In this document: positions 9,954 through 21,071 of the stretch, piece after piece | How the letters are laid out: each line of letters opens with the position of its first letter | How positions within the stretch are numbered: position 1 is the stretch's first letter | Assembly (NCBI RefSeq): GCF_003086295.3 | Contig: NC_092051.1 | Span: 80,980,445-81,044,444, forward strand | Reading direction: 5' to 3' | DNA length: 64,000 bases | Origin: Arachis hypogaea | Lineage: Eukaryota; Streptophyta; Magnoliopsida; Fabales; Fabaceae | Translations under genes and position numbers: made by a program | Notes under the pieces: model-generated | Database searches by the model: none | What the model saw: the letters and a program-made list of their open reading frames with translations, nothing else | Told to the model about the DNA's origin: nothing

Positions 9954-11417
9954 ATGTCTGCCTCACAGAGGAAAGGTAAAGGCAAGGCCACTGGCAAGCG
10001 CAAGAGAGGAGAATCCTCCCAGTCCATCATTTCTCTAATGCACGATACCTCATGGCGGGAGAAGAACTTCACACCACAGGAGAAAGCTAACCAGCTGCTT
10101 CCTGCAAATGATCCTATAAAATTTGCAAACCGGTACTGTGAACTGAAGTACCCGGCTTTTGCAAACTCCATAAATCTATACCTGGAACGTACCTTGAAGA
10201 TTCCAGAAGCCCTCCAGCAGTACACTACTGAGCAAATCAAGCAATGGGGCTGGTTCTTTCTGGAGAGACCACTGACAGAGGTCAATGCATCTTGGGTCAG
10301 AGAATTCTATTGCAACTACTACCTTACTACCCTAGATGCAGTGAACCTGAGAGGAAAGCTAATTCTGGTCACAGAGGAAGCCATAGAGACCATTCTCCAG
10401 CTCCCAGCCAAGTCCGATCAGCCAGATGGTTTTGCACAGGCTGAAGAGGACATGGGCCAGATGCAGTTTGACTGGGATGCTGTGAAGGCACGGATAACTC
10501 TCGACCCTGCTGTTCCTTGGGAGATGGGTCAGAACACCACTATGCCTAGAGGGATCAAGAGAGTGTACTTGAACGATGAGGCTCGGCTATGGCATCAGAT
10601 CTTGAGTAATTTTGTGATGCCGAGTACTCACGAGACGGAGATCCCGGCTACCATGATCACCCTCCTTTGGTGTGTGCTGGAGGGTAAGGACATATACTTA
10701 CCTCGTTTTATCCGGCATTATATGGCCAGGGCCCACGTACGAGGTACCCTCCCCTTTCCTTACCTGGTTACACGGCTAGGCCGTCAGGCTGATGTGCCTT
10801 GGGAGGATGCTGATGAGAGACCACCAGCAGCGAACTACAGGAAGATCATCCTGCACAGCAGGAACTTCCTTGCATTAGGCTACAGACCACCACCTGTCAC
10901 TGCTACTGATGAGACAGCCTCTCCATCTGCTGGACCCTCTTCATCCACAGCTGCCCCTGCTGCCACCACTGCACCTCCACCCGCCTCTGAGCCAGTCTTT
11001 CGCCTCGTGCACCGTCTATTCTGCCAGCTTGATCAGATGGAGCGCCGTAACAGGTGCCGGTATGAGAGATTAGAGCGCCGCAGCAGGCGACGCTATTCCC
11101 ATCTGAAGCTGATGATCAGACAGGGCGCCGACATCCCCTCCGATCCCGACACCCCTTCAGAGCCATCAGAGGATGAGCACGAGGAGGAGGATGAGCACGA
11201 GGAGGAGCCTCATTCCCAGGCGAAGACTCATCAGCAGGTAGCCACAGAGCAGGCTGCCCCGCATCAGGAGGTTATACCCCAGATAGAGGCTGCAGATCCG
11301 GAGATCCCGCTCCAGTCCGTCCCACCTCCACAGCAGCCAGACCCTCAGCCCACCACCGCCACGGAGACTCCAGCTACCATCCCTACCATTGATGACACTC
11401 CTTCACACCAGGCTTGA
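9954..11417 (+). CDS. Family A ORF2, putative plant transposon protein, intact
   Basis: An uninterrupted frame of about 487 residues from MSASQRKGKG to the TGA at 11417. The frame is open upstream to 9798, but the start at 9954 follows a splice-acceptor-like CAG and begins the basic tail. The N-terminus is Lys/Arg-rich (about 1-20), like a nuclear localisation signal. A globular part follows (about 25-330) with the KYPAF, ILQLPA, DEARLWHQIL, MPSTHETEIPATMI and CVLEGK segments. After it come a Pro/Ala/Thr-rich linker, an Arg-rich stretch (RRYERLERRSRRRYSHL) and an acidic Glu-rich tail. B's and E's ORF2 share the W..I...ILP..N.SEV..K pattern, so all look like one family (Pfam Transposase_32, as I recall). 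Its biochemical role is unknown. Confidence 0.82.
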   Translation: MSASQRKGKGKATGKRKRGESSQSIISLMHDTSWREKNFTPQEKANQLLPANDPIKFANRYCELKYPAFANSINLYLERTLKIPEALQQYTTEQIKQWGWFFLERPLTEVNASWVREFYCNYYLTTLDAVNLRGKLILVTEEAIETILQLPAKSDQPDGFAQAEEDMGQMQFDWDAVKARITLDPAVPWEMGQNTTMPRGIKRVYLNDEARLWHQILSNFVMPSTHETEIPATMITLLWCVLEGKDIYLPRFIRHYMARAHVRGTLPFPYLVTRLGRQADVPWEDADERPPAANYRKIILHSRNFLALGYRPPPVTATDETASPSAGPSSSTAAPAATTAPPPASEPVFRLVHRLFCQLDQMERRNRCRYERLERRSRRRYSHLKLMIRQGADIPSDPDTPSEPSEDEHEEEDEHEEEPHSQAKTHQQVATEQAAPHQEVIPQIEAADPEIPLQSVPPPQQPDPQPTTATETPATIPTIDDTPSHQA

Positions 11418-11420
11418 TTG

Positions 11421-11459
11421 AGCATCGAGGACGATGCTTCATTTTAAGTGTGGGGAGGT
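11421..11459 (+). promoter_or_regulatory. Hairpin plus PPT-like tract after ORF2, copy 2
   Basis: AGCATCG-AGGA-CGATGCT (11421-11438), then TTTAAGTGTGGGGAGGT (11443-11459). Begins four bases after the ORF2 stop. It is an internal copy of the PPT module found before the LTR. Confidence 0.65.
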
Positions 11460-12757
11460 CGCCATCTCTGGCGTTTATTTTGGTGAACCACTACATACTT
11501 TTTCTTTTATTTTGGATATTTTTTCTGTATTTTTCTCTTTTTTTACTGCTATTTTCTGAGTACTTATACATTGCTACTTGTGTATTTTACTCTATTTTCT
11601 GCATTTTGCATTTTTTGTTCATATTTTAGTTATTTAGTTTAGTTTGCAATTCTGATTTATTAGTGGATTAATTAGTATAATTTACCCTTTTTAGCATAAG
11701 ATAGTATAGTTTAAATAGAAAATATAAAAAGGAAGTAAACTAGAAACTTTAACATAATCAAAATAACCCATACCTTGTATATATAGCAGCATTACATGTT
11801 AGTTGACAACATTTCATCAAGGAGGAACATTAACCAGAAAAACAAAAGAAAAATCCCAAGTGAATCCTTGGTTAGCTTAAGATAGAAAATTATAAATAGA
11901 GTTAAATGTGGGAAACCTTTTGGGAACATGGGTAATAGAATCAAAAGGGTAGAAAAAGTAAAAAGGAATAAAATAAAATTTGGGAAGCATGCTCATAAGA
12001 AAATCTAAGTGATTCAATTTTCATGTGCAAAAAAAAAAGTTATTTTTCAACATCTAAATAAAAGGGAATACAAAAAGGAAATTCCCCAATGAAAACAATG
12101 CACATGGAATAGAAAAAAATAAAGTAAAAAAAAAGTGAAACATGAGCATGTAACAATAAGTGGGAAATTATGGGACATTAGGTAAAGAAACTTTATTTTA
12201 CTAGATGTGTATGTTAGGTGAGATCTTAGTCTAATTAAGGATTCACTTATTAGCTCACTTAACCCTATACATAAATCCTTACCCTTACCTTGGCCCCATT
12301 ACAACCTTAATTAAGACCTCATGACTTTTTGGTATGACTATAATCTATAATTGTTGATTGGTTAGATGAAAAACAAAGCTGTAGAAATTAAGAATAAAAA
12401 GAAAAATAGAGTGAATAAACCCAATAAACACTGAGTGACTAGAGAGTAAACACAAATTCCAGTGAGGGTTCAATAACTCATCAACATATATCTGTGCTTA
12501 AAATTTACTAATTGTTTTACAAGTTTGTACAATATTTTCTTTCCCATCTCATTTGCTAAAGTGCTTTATTATTTAAGGGTTGGCTATATATATATATATA
12601 CTCAACTCCTTGAGAATGTGAATTAACTTAGCTACATGTAAACTTTATATATGAGTGGATGAATTAGAATTGCATGACTCATTAGGTAGATGCATTTAGC
12701 ATAGGTTGCATTTCATAAACATTCCATCACTTTAACCTTAATTATTTACCTTGGATT
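11460..12757 (+). other. AT-rich 3' non-coding region, copy 2
   Basis: No gene is visible. It matches 3043-4753 but lacks about 390 bases: the sequence jumps from GGAACATTAA to CCAGAAAAAC near 11833. A short TTAA lies at both ends of the missing segment in copy 1, as expected for a microhomology deletion. A TA microsatellite is near 12587-12600. Confidence 0.65.
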
Positions 12758-12795
12758 TAGCATGAGGACATGCTAGTGTTTAAGTGTGGGGAGGT
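12758..12795 (+). promoter_or_regulatory. Hairpin plus polypurine tract before LTR, copy 2
   Basis: TAGCATG-AGGA-CATGCTA (12758-12775), then TTTAAGTGTGGGGAGGT (12779-12795), abutting the LTR at 12796. Confidence 0.82.
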
Positions 12796-14298
12796 TGATA
12801 AACCCATATTTCATGAGTTCTTTTGTGCTTAATTAGAGTGATTTATTCAACTCTTCACCTACTTATTCACATTAATTGCATGGTTTTACTTTCCCTTCCT
12901 TATTATGTCATATAGTGAAAAACATGTTTTCTAAGCTTTAAAAATTAATTATTTTAATTACCTTTATTTCCATTCGATGCCGTGATTAGTGTGTTGAGTA
13001 GTTTTAGATTTTCCAAGGCAGAACGACTTAAAGGATGAAAAAGGAAACATGCTAGAATGGAAGGAGGAAGCAAAACAGAGCTTTAAAGGAACTGGTATCC
13101 ATGCGATCGCATGGATGACGCGATTGCGTGCCAAGCACGAATCAGCAGTGACGCGGCCGCATGCCTGACGCAACCGTGCGCCTTAAGCAGAATGCACATG
13201 ACGCGGTCGCATGACTGACGCGACCGCGTGGCAAGGAAAAGCTCCGAATGACGCGACCGCGTGACCCACGCGGACGCGTGACAGAGGCCACACACCAGAA
13301 ATTACAGAATACGCCCCCAGCAAATTCTGAAGCCCTTTTTGGCCCTGATTCAAGTACAAACAGCATAGACCAGAGGTTATAAAGTGTGGGAATGCACCCA
13401 TTCAAGGAGAGCTCGCATATTTTCACCTTTCAATGATTTAGATTTAGTTGAGAGGGAGATCTCCTCTCTCTCTCTTTTAGGATTTAGGATTTCTTCTTGT
13501 TTTAAGAGTAACTCTGGATCCAGGTTTAATGTTCTTTTAGTATTACTTCTATTTATTTATTCCAACATTTGAATTGAATATCATAATTTATGAATTATTC
13601 CATGTTACAGATTTCTAATTGAATTAATGATAATTTGAGGTATTTTCAGTTTATGATTGTTTTCTTTGATTTAAGTTACCATTGCTCCCCATCTAAGGAT
13701 ATTTTTATTATTATTCCAGCAGTTTTACTTTTTCCCCTTTTAGTTCTGGTTAAGAATTTAGTAACTCAACAGTTATTAAACTCAACGTAATTGTTAATCG
13801 TTGTGTTGCTAATTGAGTTGAACTTAAATAATCCCAACCTTCTCTTAGGAAATAATTAGGATTCAAAGGTCAACTTAATCAGTCCCTTGACTTTCTTTTG
13901 CTCTGGTAAAGGTTGACCAAGTGGAGTTTAGATTCAACTTTCATTATTGTTGAGAGAGATAACTATGTTGGACCTCTAATTTCTCTACCTTGCTAAAAGT
14001 TGTTTTACAGTTATTATTTATTTTTACTTGCCATTTAATTCACTCGTCAATTAAATTACTTGCTTCTCACCTTCTAAACCCCGATTACAACTTTTATAGC
14101 CAATAATAAGAACATACTTCCTCGCAGTTCCTTGAGAAGACGACCCGAGGTTTGAATACTCGGTTAACAATTTTTAAAGGGGTTTGTTACTTGTGACACC
14201 CAAAACGTTTGTACGAAGGGATTTTTGCTGGTTTAGAAACTATATCTACAACGCAACCGTTTCTATGAATTTCTTTACTGGTAGAAATCCCGACGCCA
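12796..14298 (+). repeat. Family A LTR, second copy (1503 bp)
   Basis: Near-identical to 4792-6293, with the palindrome array at about 13097-13290 and TTATAAA at 13377-13383. It ends in CGACGCCA. It is not followed by a PBS but by AAGAG and element B LTR sequence, so it is the 3' terminal LTR of the array. Confidence 0.92.
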
Positions 14299-15264
14299 AA
14301 GAGCCAACTAGAAGATTAGAAGAATAGTATAAATAGGAAGAGGCTTTTGGGCATTATTAGAATTACTCTCTGTATTTTACTTTCTCTGCACTTCTAGTTT
14401 AACTTTCAGAATGTACTTTCCATCTTTGCTTTCCATTCCCAGAGCTATGAACAACTAAACCCCTTTCATTGGGTTAGGGAGCTCTGTTGTAATTTGATGG
14501 ATCAATAATAGTTTTCATTATTCTTCTTCTTTCTTTTCTCTTGATTTTACTAGAAAGCTTTCAATCTTCATCCAATTGAGTAGTTATCTTGGAAAAGAAG
14601 CTATTCATACTTGGATCTCTTCTGAACCTTGGAAAAGGGATGAAGAGATCATGCTAGAAATGTTTTCTCATGTTGGACCAAATTGGGATTTGGGCGGATA
14701 TGGTGACATATAATTCTCCCAATACTTTGATTTGGAAATACATGTGGTATAATCAGTGACCACACTTCATCTCTTCTCATGAGCAATTAGACCAAGGAAT
14801 TGGCTATTGATCTGATTTGAGAGATTGAATTACCAAGGAATTGGAATTCAATCACTTAAGATTGCCAAGGAGATCAATGAATGCATTAATTGAGGAAGAG
14901 ATGAAAATGAACTTGATCCGGAGAATGCAACATCTCCTAAGCCCAATGAATTCCCCATTTTTGATCTTACCCATTCTCTTTACTTTATGCCATTTACTTT
15001 CATGCTAAACGTCCCTTCCCCATTTAAGATTCTGCAATTTACTTCCCATCATTTATTTTCTGCTATTTACTTTCTCGCCATTTAATTTCCTGTAATTCTC
15101 AACTCACTTTCTGCTTAGCTCAACTAGAACATTCTTCCAATTAAAGTTGCTTGACCAATCAATCCCTGTGGGATTCGACCTCACTCTACTGTGAGTTTTT
15201 ACTTGACGACAATTCAGTATACTTGCCGAGGGAGATTTGTTAAGGGACAAGTTTCTGTGCATCA
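14299..15264 (+). repeat. Element B 5' LTR, 3' portion
   Basis: Matches 23139-23886 of the 3' LTR, then continues to the LTR terminus (ending in GCATCA) just before the PBS. The 5' portion lies beyond the window because family A inserted here. A TATA-like TATAAAT is at 14328-14334. Confidence 0.88.
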
Positions 15265-15270
15265 AGTTTA

Positions 15271-15288
15271 TGGCACCGTTGCCGGGGA
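15271..15288 (+). promoter_or_regulatory. Primer-binding site, tRNA-Asp, element B
   Basis: TGGCACCGTTGCCGGGGA differs from the family A site by one G-to-A change. It begins six bases after the LTR end. Confidence 0.9.
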
Positions 15289-15548
15289 TTGATTTTGTAT
15301 CAACAATGATTAAATTGGTGGATAACTAGATTGAGCATTTGTTTTTATTTTGTTTGATTTAAGTTCATTTGAGTAATTTACTTTCTGTTTAGCTATTTTC
15401 TTCCCTTTCCCCCACCCATTTTCTTAGTTGTTTACAATTCAGTCACTAACCCACTAACTGTTTGATATATTGCATCACTCACGCTAACAACATTTCTGTA
15501 GAAATTACTATCTGCATCTATCTTTCTTGCTTTTGCCTTGTTGGTTGT

Positions 15549-18374
15549 ATGACAGGTAGAAGAAGCGGGGCTTCAACTTTCTTTGATTCTGAACCTGAGA
15601 GGACCTTCTTTAGATTAAGGAGGGAAGCAAGAGGAAAGAGAGTAGTTGGTGCTGAGGAAGAGGAAGAGTACTTTGAACCAGACATGGATGAGAATATGGA
15701 AAACCATCATGAAGAAGAGGCTTACAACCATGGCAGAGAAGGTCCAGCGCATCAGGCTGGATAAGAGAGAAGAGTTATGGGTTCTTACATCAATCCAAAC
15801 CTAGGAAACTGTGGGAGTAGCATCCAAAGGCCAACCATACATGCCAACAACTTTGAACTAAATCCACAGCTTATTACCCTTGTTCAGAACAATTGTTCAT
15901 TCGGAGGAAGTGTCCAAGAAGACCCCAATCAACATCTAACCACCTTCCTGAGGATATGCGATACTGTGAAGTCTAATGGTGTTCATCTTGACACCTATAG
16001 ACTACTTCTGTTTCCCTTCTCACTCAAGGACAAAGCATCTAAATGGCTGGAATCCTTTCCAAAGGAAAGTTTAGTAACCTGGGAAGACGTGGTGAACAAA
16101 TTCTCGGCAAGATTCTATCCTCCTCAACGAATCAACAGGTTGAGAGCTGAGGTACAAACCTTCAGGAAACAAGATGGTGAGACTCTATATGAAGCATGGG
16201 AGAGGTTTAAGGACCTGACAAGAAGATGCCCGCCAGATATGTTCAATGAATGGGTGTAGTTGCACATTTTCTATGAAGGCCTTTCATATAAATCAAAGAA
16301 AGCAGTAGACTACTCATCCGGGGGATCTCTGAACAAGAAGAAGACCATTGAAGAAGCCATAGATGTCATTGAGACTGTAGTAGAGAATGACTACTTCTAT
16401 GCTTCTGAGAGAGGCAACGCTAGAGGAGTGATGGAGCTAAATAATGTGGATGCACTGCTAGCTCAAAACAAGATGATTACCAAGCAATTAACTGACCTCA
16501 CCAAGAAGATGAAGAGGAATCAAGTAGCAGCAATCACCACTTCAACAGCAACCCAAGAAGGAGTGAATGAAGAAGCAGAGGGTGATCAGGAACAAGCCAA
16601 CTACATTGGGAATTCACCTAGGCAGAATCATGACCCATACTCCAAAACGTATAATCCTGGTTGGAGGAACCACCCAAACTTTGGGTGGGGAAATCAACAA
16701 GACCAAGGCCGAGATCAGAGACGCCACAACCCCAATAACAATGCAGCTCACCAACACTCCACACAGAGGTCTTATCAACACCCACCTAACAACACCTCTC
16801 AGCATCCATACCAAAGTCAAAATGGCCCTTCTCATCCTTCCAATCTTGACTCACCATCATCTGAAGATAGACTCTCAAGGATTGAAACTCTGCTTGAAGG
16901 CATATGCAAAGAGATCCAAGATAACAAGGTGTTCAAGGAGGAGGTGCGAGCCAATATCAAGAACCAGGGAGACACCATCAAGAGGCTAGAGTTTCAAGTG
17001 GGATACCTTTTTGAGAAGATCCCCAAACCTACTGATAGCTTCCCAAGTGACACAGAGAAAAATCTGAGAGGTGAAGCAAAGAAGGTCAGATGGGAAGATT
17101 GCAAGATGGTTACTATAAGTGATAAGGAGACTGAGGAAGAGCCGAACAAACCATCAGAACAACCTGAAAATACATCAGCAGGAAAGCAGAAAGAGAATCA
17201 TCAAGAAACAACAATTACACAGAACGAGCTGCTGAGACTCTATGTACCCTTTCCCCAAATACTCAATGGTGGTGTAGAGAAGAGAATATACTCAATGTTT
17301 CTTGACATATTTGCATCTCTCCATGTAAACATACCATTCATCAAGGCCCTACAACAAATGCCCTCATACATTAAGTACATGAAGGAGCTGCTGACCAGGA
17401 AAAGCTCACTCAAGGGAGGACAAACCATAGTGATGAATAAGGAGTGCAGTGCTCTCATTCAACCAGAGCTGCCTACAAAAAAGAAGGACCCAGGGAGTTT
17501 TCACATCCCCTGTGCCATAGGAGAAACAATGTTTGATAAATGACTCTGTGATCTGGGAGCAAGCATCAACTTAATGCCTTTATCCCTTATGAAGAGGTCG
17601 CAAATCAATGAGCTGATGCCCACAGACGTAGTCATCAGGCTGGCGGACAAAACTCAAAAACAAGCAATCGGAGTGGTTGAAAACGTGCTGGTGAAGGTTG
17701 GGAACTACTTCCTTCCTACAGACTTTGTCATGCTGGAAATGGAAGAAAGTCATCTTCACCCAATCATATTGGGAAGACCATTCTTAGCTACAGCCAGAGC
17801 ACTCATAGATGTGGAGCGAGGAGAGCTAATACTGAGGGTACATGACGAATAACTCACCTTCAATGTCTTCAAACCCTCACAAGAAACAAGTCAGGAAGGC
17901 AAGGAACTAAGGACAGAGCATGACAGAGCAATGGTGGGAGAAACAAGCATTGAGGCACAAGCTGTACACTCAGGAATTCCTTTGGGTGATGAACAAAATA
18001 ATCAGTAGCTGTCACAGCTAAAGGAAACTCAAGTGGAGCCAAAACCACCAGAATCATATGGGACCAGCAACAAAATCCCCCTAGGAAAAGAGACCACAAA
18101 GAGCAGGATAACAGCAAATGCAACAAAGAAGAAGATACCAAGGAGATGGAGGAACAAAAAGATCCCTACAGAAGATTTCTCTCCAAGGGATAAAGTGATC
18201 TCAGCTTACTTCCTAGATATCCCACCTCATCTCCCTACCATCCCATCTCAGTTACCTAAGGTTTTCACCATCAACAAAGTTCTCTCCCTAGAACATGTAG
18301 AGATCATTGATGAAGCCAATGGATATAGGTTTACTGCAAGAGGGGAAGATCTGAAGCATTACCAACCACCATGA
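15549..18374 (+). pseudogene. gag-pro: Element B ORF1: gag, protease and integrase-tail-like end, broken
   Basis: A single phase runs from MTGRRSG (15549) to TGA at 18374 with no frameshift. It is cut by stops at 15762-15764, 16257-16259, 17541-17543, 17850-17852 and 18006-18008. At 16257 F keeps Gln, so that stop fits a C-to-T change. Order: acidic N-terminus; gag core with ICDTVKSNGV, LLLFPFSLKDKA and ARFYPPQR; Asn/His/Gln-rich spacer without a visible CCHC knuckle; retropepsin-like protease with CDLGASINLMP and ILGRPFLAT. The last about 60 residues (KVFTINKVLSLEHVEI, GEDLKHY) resemble the end of a Ty3/gypsy integrase. The RT, RNase H and integrase core appear to have been deleted with the phase kept. 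Confidence 0.85.
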
Positions 18375-18385
18375 CAAAGGTAGAA

Positions 18386-18433
18386 CGTCAAGCTAGTGAT
18401 GCTAAAGAAGCGCTTCATGGGAGGCAGCCCATG
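18386..18433 (+). promoter_or_regulatory. Conserved post-ORF1 hairpin pair, element B
   Basis: CGTCA-AGCTAG-TGATG (18386-18401, one G-T pair) and CATGGG-AGGCAG-CCCATG (18416-18433), separated by TAAAGAAGCGCT. The second hairpin starts 42 bases after the ORF1 stop. Confidence 0.72.
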
Positions 18434-19222
18434 TTTTACATGCTTTTAAAGTAGTTAATAAAGCAAGGTTCATGAATTTCAAATCAACTTCGACATGCAC
18501 TTGAATGAGCCCTTTTGTGCAACATATAGTGAAGAACAAGTTTGGTGTTCAGGGCACACTAAGAGAACATAAATGTAACCCATATCATGTCACTCTTAGA
18601 GCCTTGAACAAATCTTTTACACCACATAGCACCAAATTAAGTTTGGTGTCGCCAACGTTGCATACATGGATATTCAGTTAGTCAGTTGGTTTGCACTCAT
18701 GAACAGCACTTAGTAGTTAGAAACAAAAACTTTAAAAAGTAGTTATTCTCTTCTTTTTAAATTTTGCCGCCACTTTCCACAAGTTTTCTTTTAATCACAT
18801 TTCTTTTATTTTGTAGGAGAATTGATGGGATAATTGAAGGATTCAGCTACCACAAAAGGAGAGAACTGTACACGTGTCTCCAAGGGGATTGCATTGGGAA
18901 TTGTTGCCATGCAACATTGGAAGAAGAACAAGCTTGGAAACTGAACCAACACCATCATAAAGTTGATGATCCTTGTGCTCATCCCATGCTAAACCCCATC
19001 CGTCCATCACACAACCACCCCATCAATCCACACCTTTCATTCACTCATCACTTTCCTATATAAGTGATTCCTAGTCCGTACTTCCCTTCACATTCCAGCA
19101 ACCATTTCTTCAAAATTCTCACTCTCAAAGTACAATTCTTCAAGCTATATCCTATCCAAACCTAACGAAATTCCACCACTTATCCACAACCCCTCAACAC
19201 TTTCACACATCAACTCTTACTC
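18434..19222 (+). other. Leader between ORF1 and ORF2, element B
   Basis: No gene seen. Two AAGTTTGGTGT motifs (about 18538-18548 and 18640-18650) match the core of the element's PPT. A pyrimidine-rich stretch follows the TATA-like box at 19057 and leads into ORF2. Confidence 0.5.
19057..19064 (+). promoter_or_regulatory. Possible promoter of ORF2, element B
   Basis: TATATAAG lies about 160 bases before the ORF2 ATG and is followed by a C/T/A-rich, G-poor stretch typical of plant 5' untranslated leaders. It suggests that ORF2 may have its own promoter. Confidence 0.45.
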
Positions 19223-20765
19223 ATGGCATCATCAAGCTCTAAAAGAAGAAAGGGGAAGGAGCCTATGGAGCAACGCCCCTTTGATGAAAAGAAGTTTAGA
19301 AATTTTTACCATGCACCTCAATTTGGATGGATGGCTAATAAGGAGATCATATATGAGCTAGGCTTTCAAGTCAAGAAAACTGAGTGCCCCGAAATCACAG
19401 AGAAGGTAGAAAAGAGAAGATGGGAGCTCCTCACGATCCAGTCACCACGAGGATAAATGCAATGCTCGTAAGAGAGTTTTACGCAAACGCAATGAGGTAT
19501 GATAGGAAAGAGGAATCTTGTATAAGCTTTGTGAGAGAAGTAACTGTGGATTTCAGTCCCATGAGCATCATGAGCGTGTTGAAGCTATGAACCATACCAT
19601 TCGAGGAAGAAAGCTATCAATCTCGAATAGATGGTAGTCCTAATTATGACCAAATTGTGAAAGATATCTGCGTACAAGGAGCGGATTGGGTGAGAGATCC
19701 CAATGGAAAGCCCAAATTCATAAAAAGAGGTGATCTCACCCCTGAAGCAAAGGAGTGGTTCGAAATTGTAAGGAGATCCATCCTCCCTGCCGGAAACAAT
19801 TCAGAGGTGAATCTTAAGAGAGCAACAATGGTGCAATGTATACTTAAAGGGGGAGAGATCAAGGTGCATGAACTCATAGCCCAAGGCATTAGGAAGATGG
19901 CTGAGAAAAGTGATTCTGGGGGAAGGTTAGGCTATCCCAGCACCATTTTCCGCCTGTGTGACAAGGCAGGGGTGGTGTTCGAAGATGAAAACCCCGAATG
20001 GATAAAAGTTGGTATCCCAATTACTGTCCGGCATATGCATGCTGTTGCATCTCCCCTACCCCAACGAAGGATAAGAAAGAGGCCAGTGCACCAAGTGGTA
20101 GAAGGACAGAACCTAGAGGATTAAGCCCCTTTGGACATGCACCAACTACAGGAAGCCATTGATGGCTTATCTAGACAATACTTGGAAAATCAAGGGGCAC
20201 AGAAAGAGCCTCACCTACAGTTGATAAACCGTCAAGAAGAGTCACTATCTAGATGGATGAATCAACAAGGGGAGTGGCAAAGACAATTGATGGAGCAGCA
20301 ACTGGAGCAAGGAAAATAATGGGGAGAATCCTTCCAGAGGTTGGAATAAAGGCAGGATCAACAACAAGAAGCCATCTAAAAAAGCTAATCAACATCCAAG
20401 TACATTAAGGTGCACACATACATGGAATGCATCGGAAACAATTAGAACAGGCAGAACTCTTCGACGAACACAGGGCGTTTTCAGAAGGAGTTTACATGAG
20501 CCAGACTGGACACCAGGTGAACACTCAGGCCAGGCTCGAATACTTAGTCAGACAACTGCCTATACTACATCCGGGAATCATAAGCTATGAAGAAGTGAAA
20601 GATGAATTAGCACGAGAAGAAAGAGAGAGTGTAGGAAAGAGTCATGAATCAGTAAGGAAGGCACTTGAAGATTGGAAAAAAGCTAGACTGGCACGTATGC
20701 AAGGAAGCACAAGTGGACACAAAGAGGACAAACAAGAAGGAGAGTGGGAACAACCCCATGAGTAA
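19223..20765 (+). pseudogene. Element B ORF2, putative plant transposon protein, broken
   Basis: Starts MASSSSKRRKGKE (19223), a Ser/Lys-rich tail as in the other ORF2 copies. The phase shifts near 19430 and then continues as TTRINAMLVREFYANA. A TGA at 19588-19590 interrupts before the diagnostic core RGDLTPEAKEWFEIV, SILPAGNNSEV and IKVHELIAQ (about 19720-19890). Further stops lie at 20122-20124 and 20317-20319. A second phase shift occurs before 20427, where a charged, probably coiled-coil C-terminus (ARLEYLVRQL, ALEDWKKARL) runs to TAA at 20765. At least two frameshifts and three stops: a dead gene. Same family as family A ORF2; role unknown. Confidence 0.8.
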
Positions 20766-21057
20766 AAGGTGGTAGAGTTCCCTCACTGTCCCATCTTTTT
20801 CAAGTTTTAAATAAGGAAAATCATGTATGAAATAGAACATGCTTCCATAGTAGCTTAGGAATTTTCAATTCTGTCTTTAAGTTTGCTTTTGCCTAGGTCT
20901 ATGCTTGCTAGTCAAAATTGCCTGCCTTCATTTTTATCTTGCTTATTGTATGCTTGTCCTTTTAAGTCCAATAAAAAGAGATGTTATGAAAGACCAGAGT
21001 GATGTTCAAGTTGTGGAGTAGGTCCTTAAATTTGTGGTGTAGTAATCACTTAGCTAA

Positions 21058-21071
21058 GTTGGTTCACCAAC
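21058..21071 (+). promoter_or_regulatory. TTCA-loop hairpin, unit 0
   Basis: GTTGG-TTCA-CCAAC. Same loop as at 21297-21310 and 21499-21512, with an unrelated stem. Confidence 0.5.

Larger units (their letters stand above)
1..14298 (+). mobile_element. Family A LTR retrotransposon, tandem copies sharing LTRs
   Basis: Order seen: partial internal region (1-4791), LTR (4792-6293), complete internal region (6294-12795), LTR (12796-14298). Base 1 aligns with base 8294, so the window opens inside an internal region. A PBS follows the first LTR and a PPT precedes both LTRs, so the plus orientation is secure. No reverse transcriptase, RNase H or integrase is visible, so the family looks non-autonomous. 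The last LTR ends in CA at 14298 and is followed by AAGAG, which matches element B's undisturbed LTR at 23139-23143. The array therefore sits inside B's 5' LTR. The shared-LTR tandem form suggests unequal recombination between copies. Confidence 0.88.
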
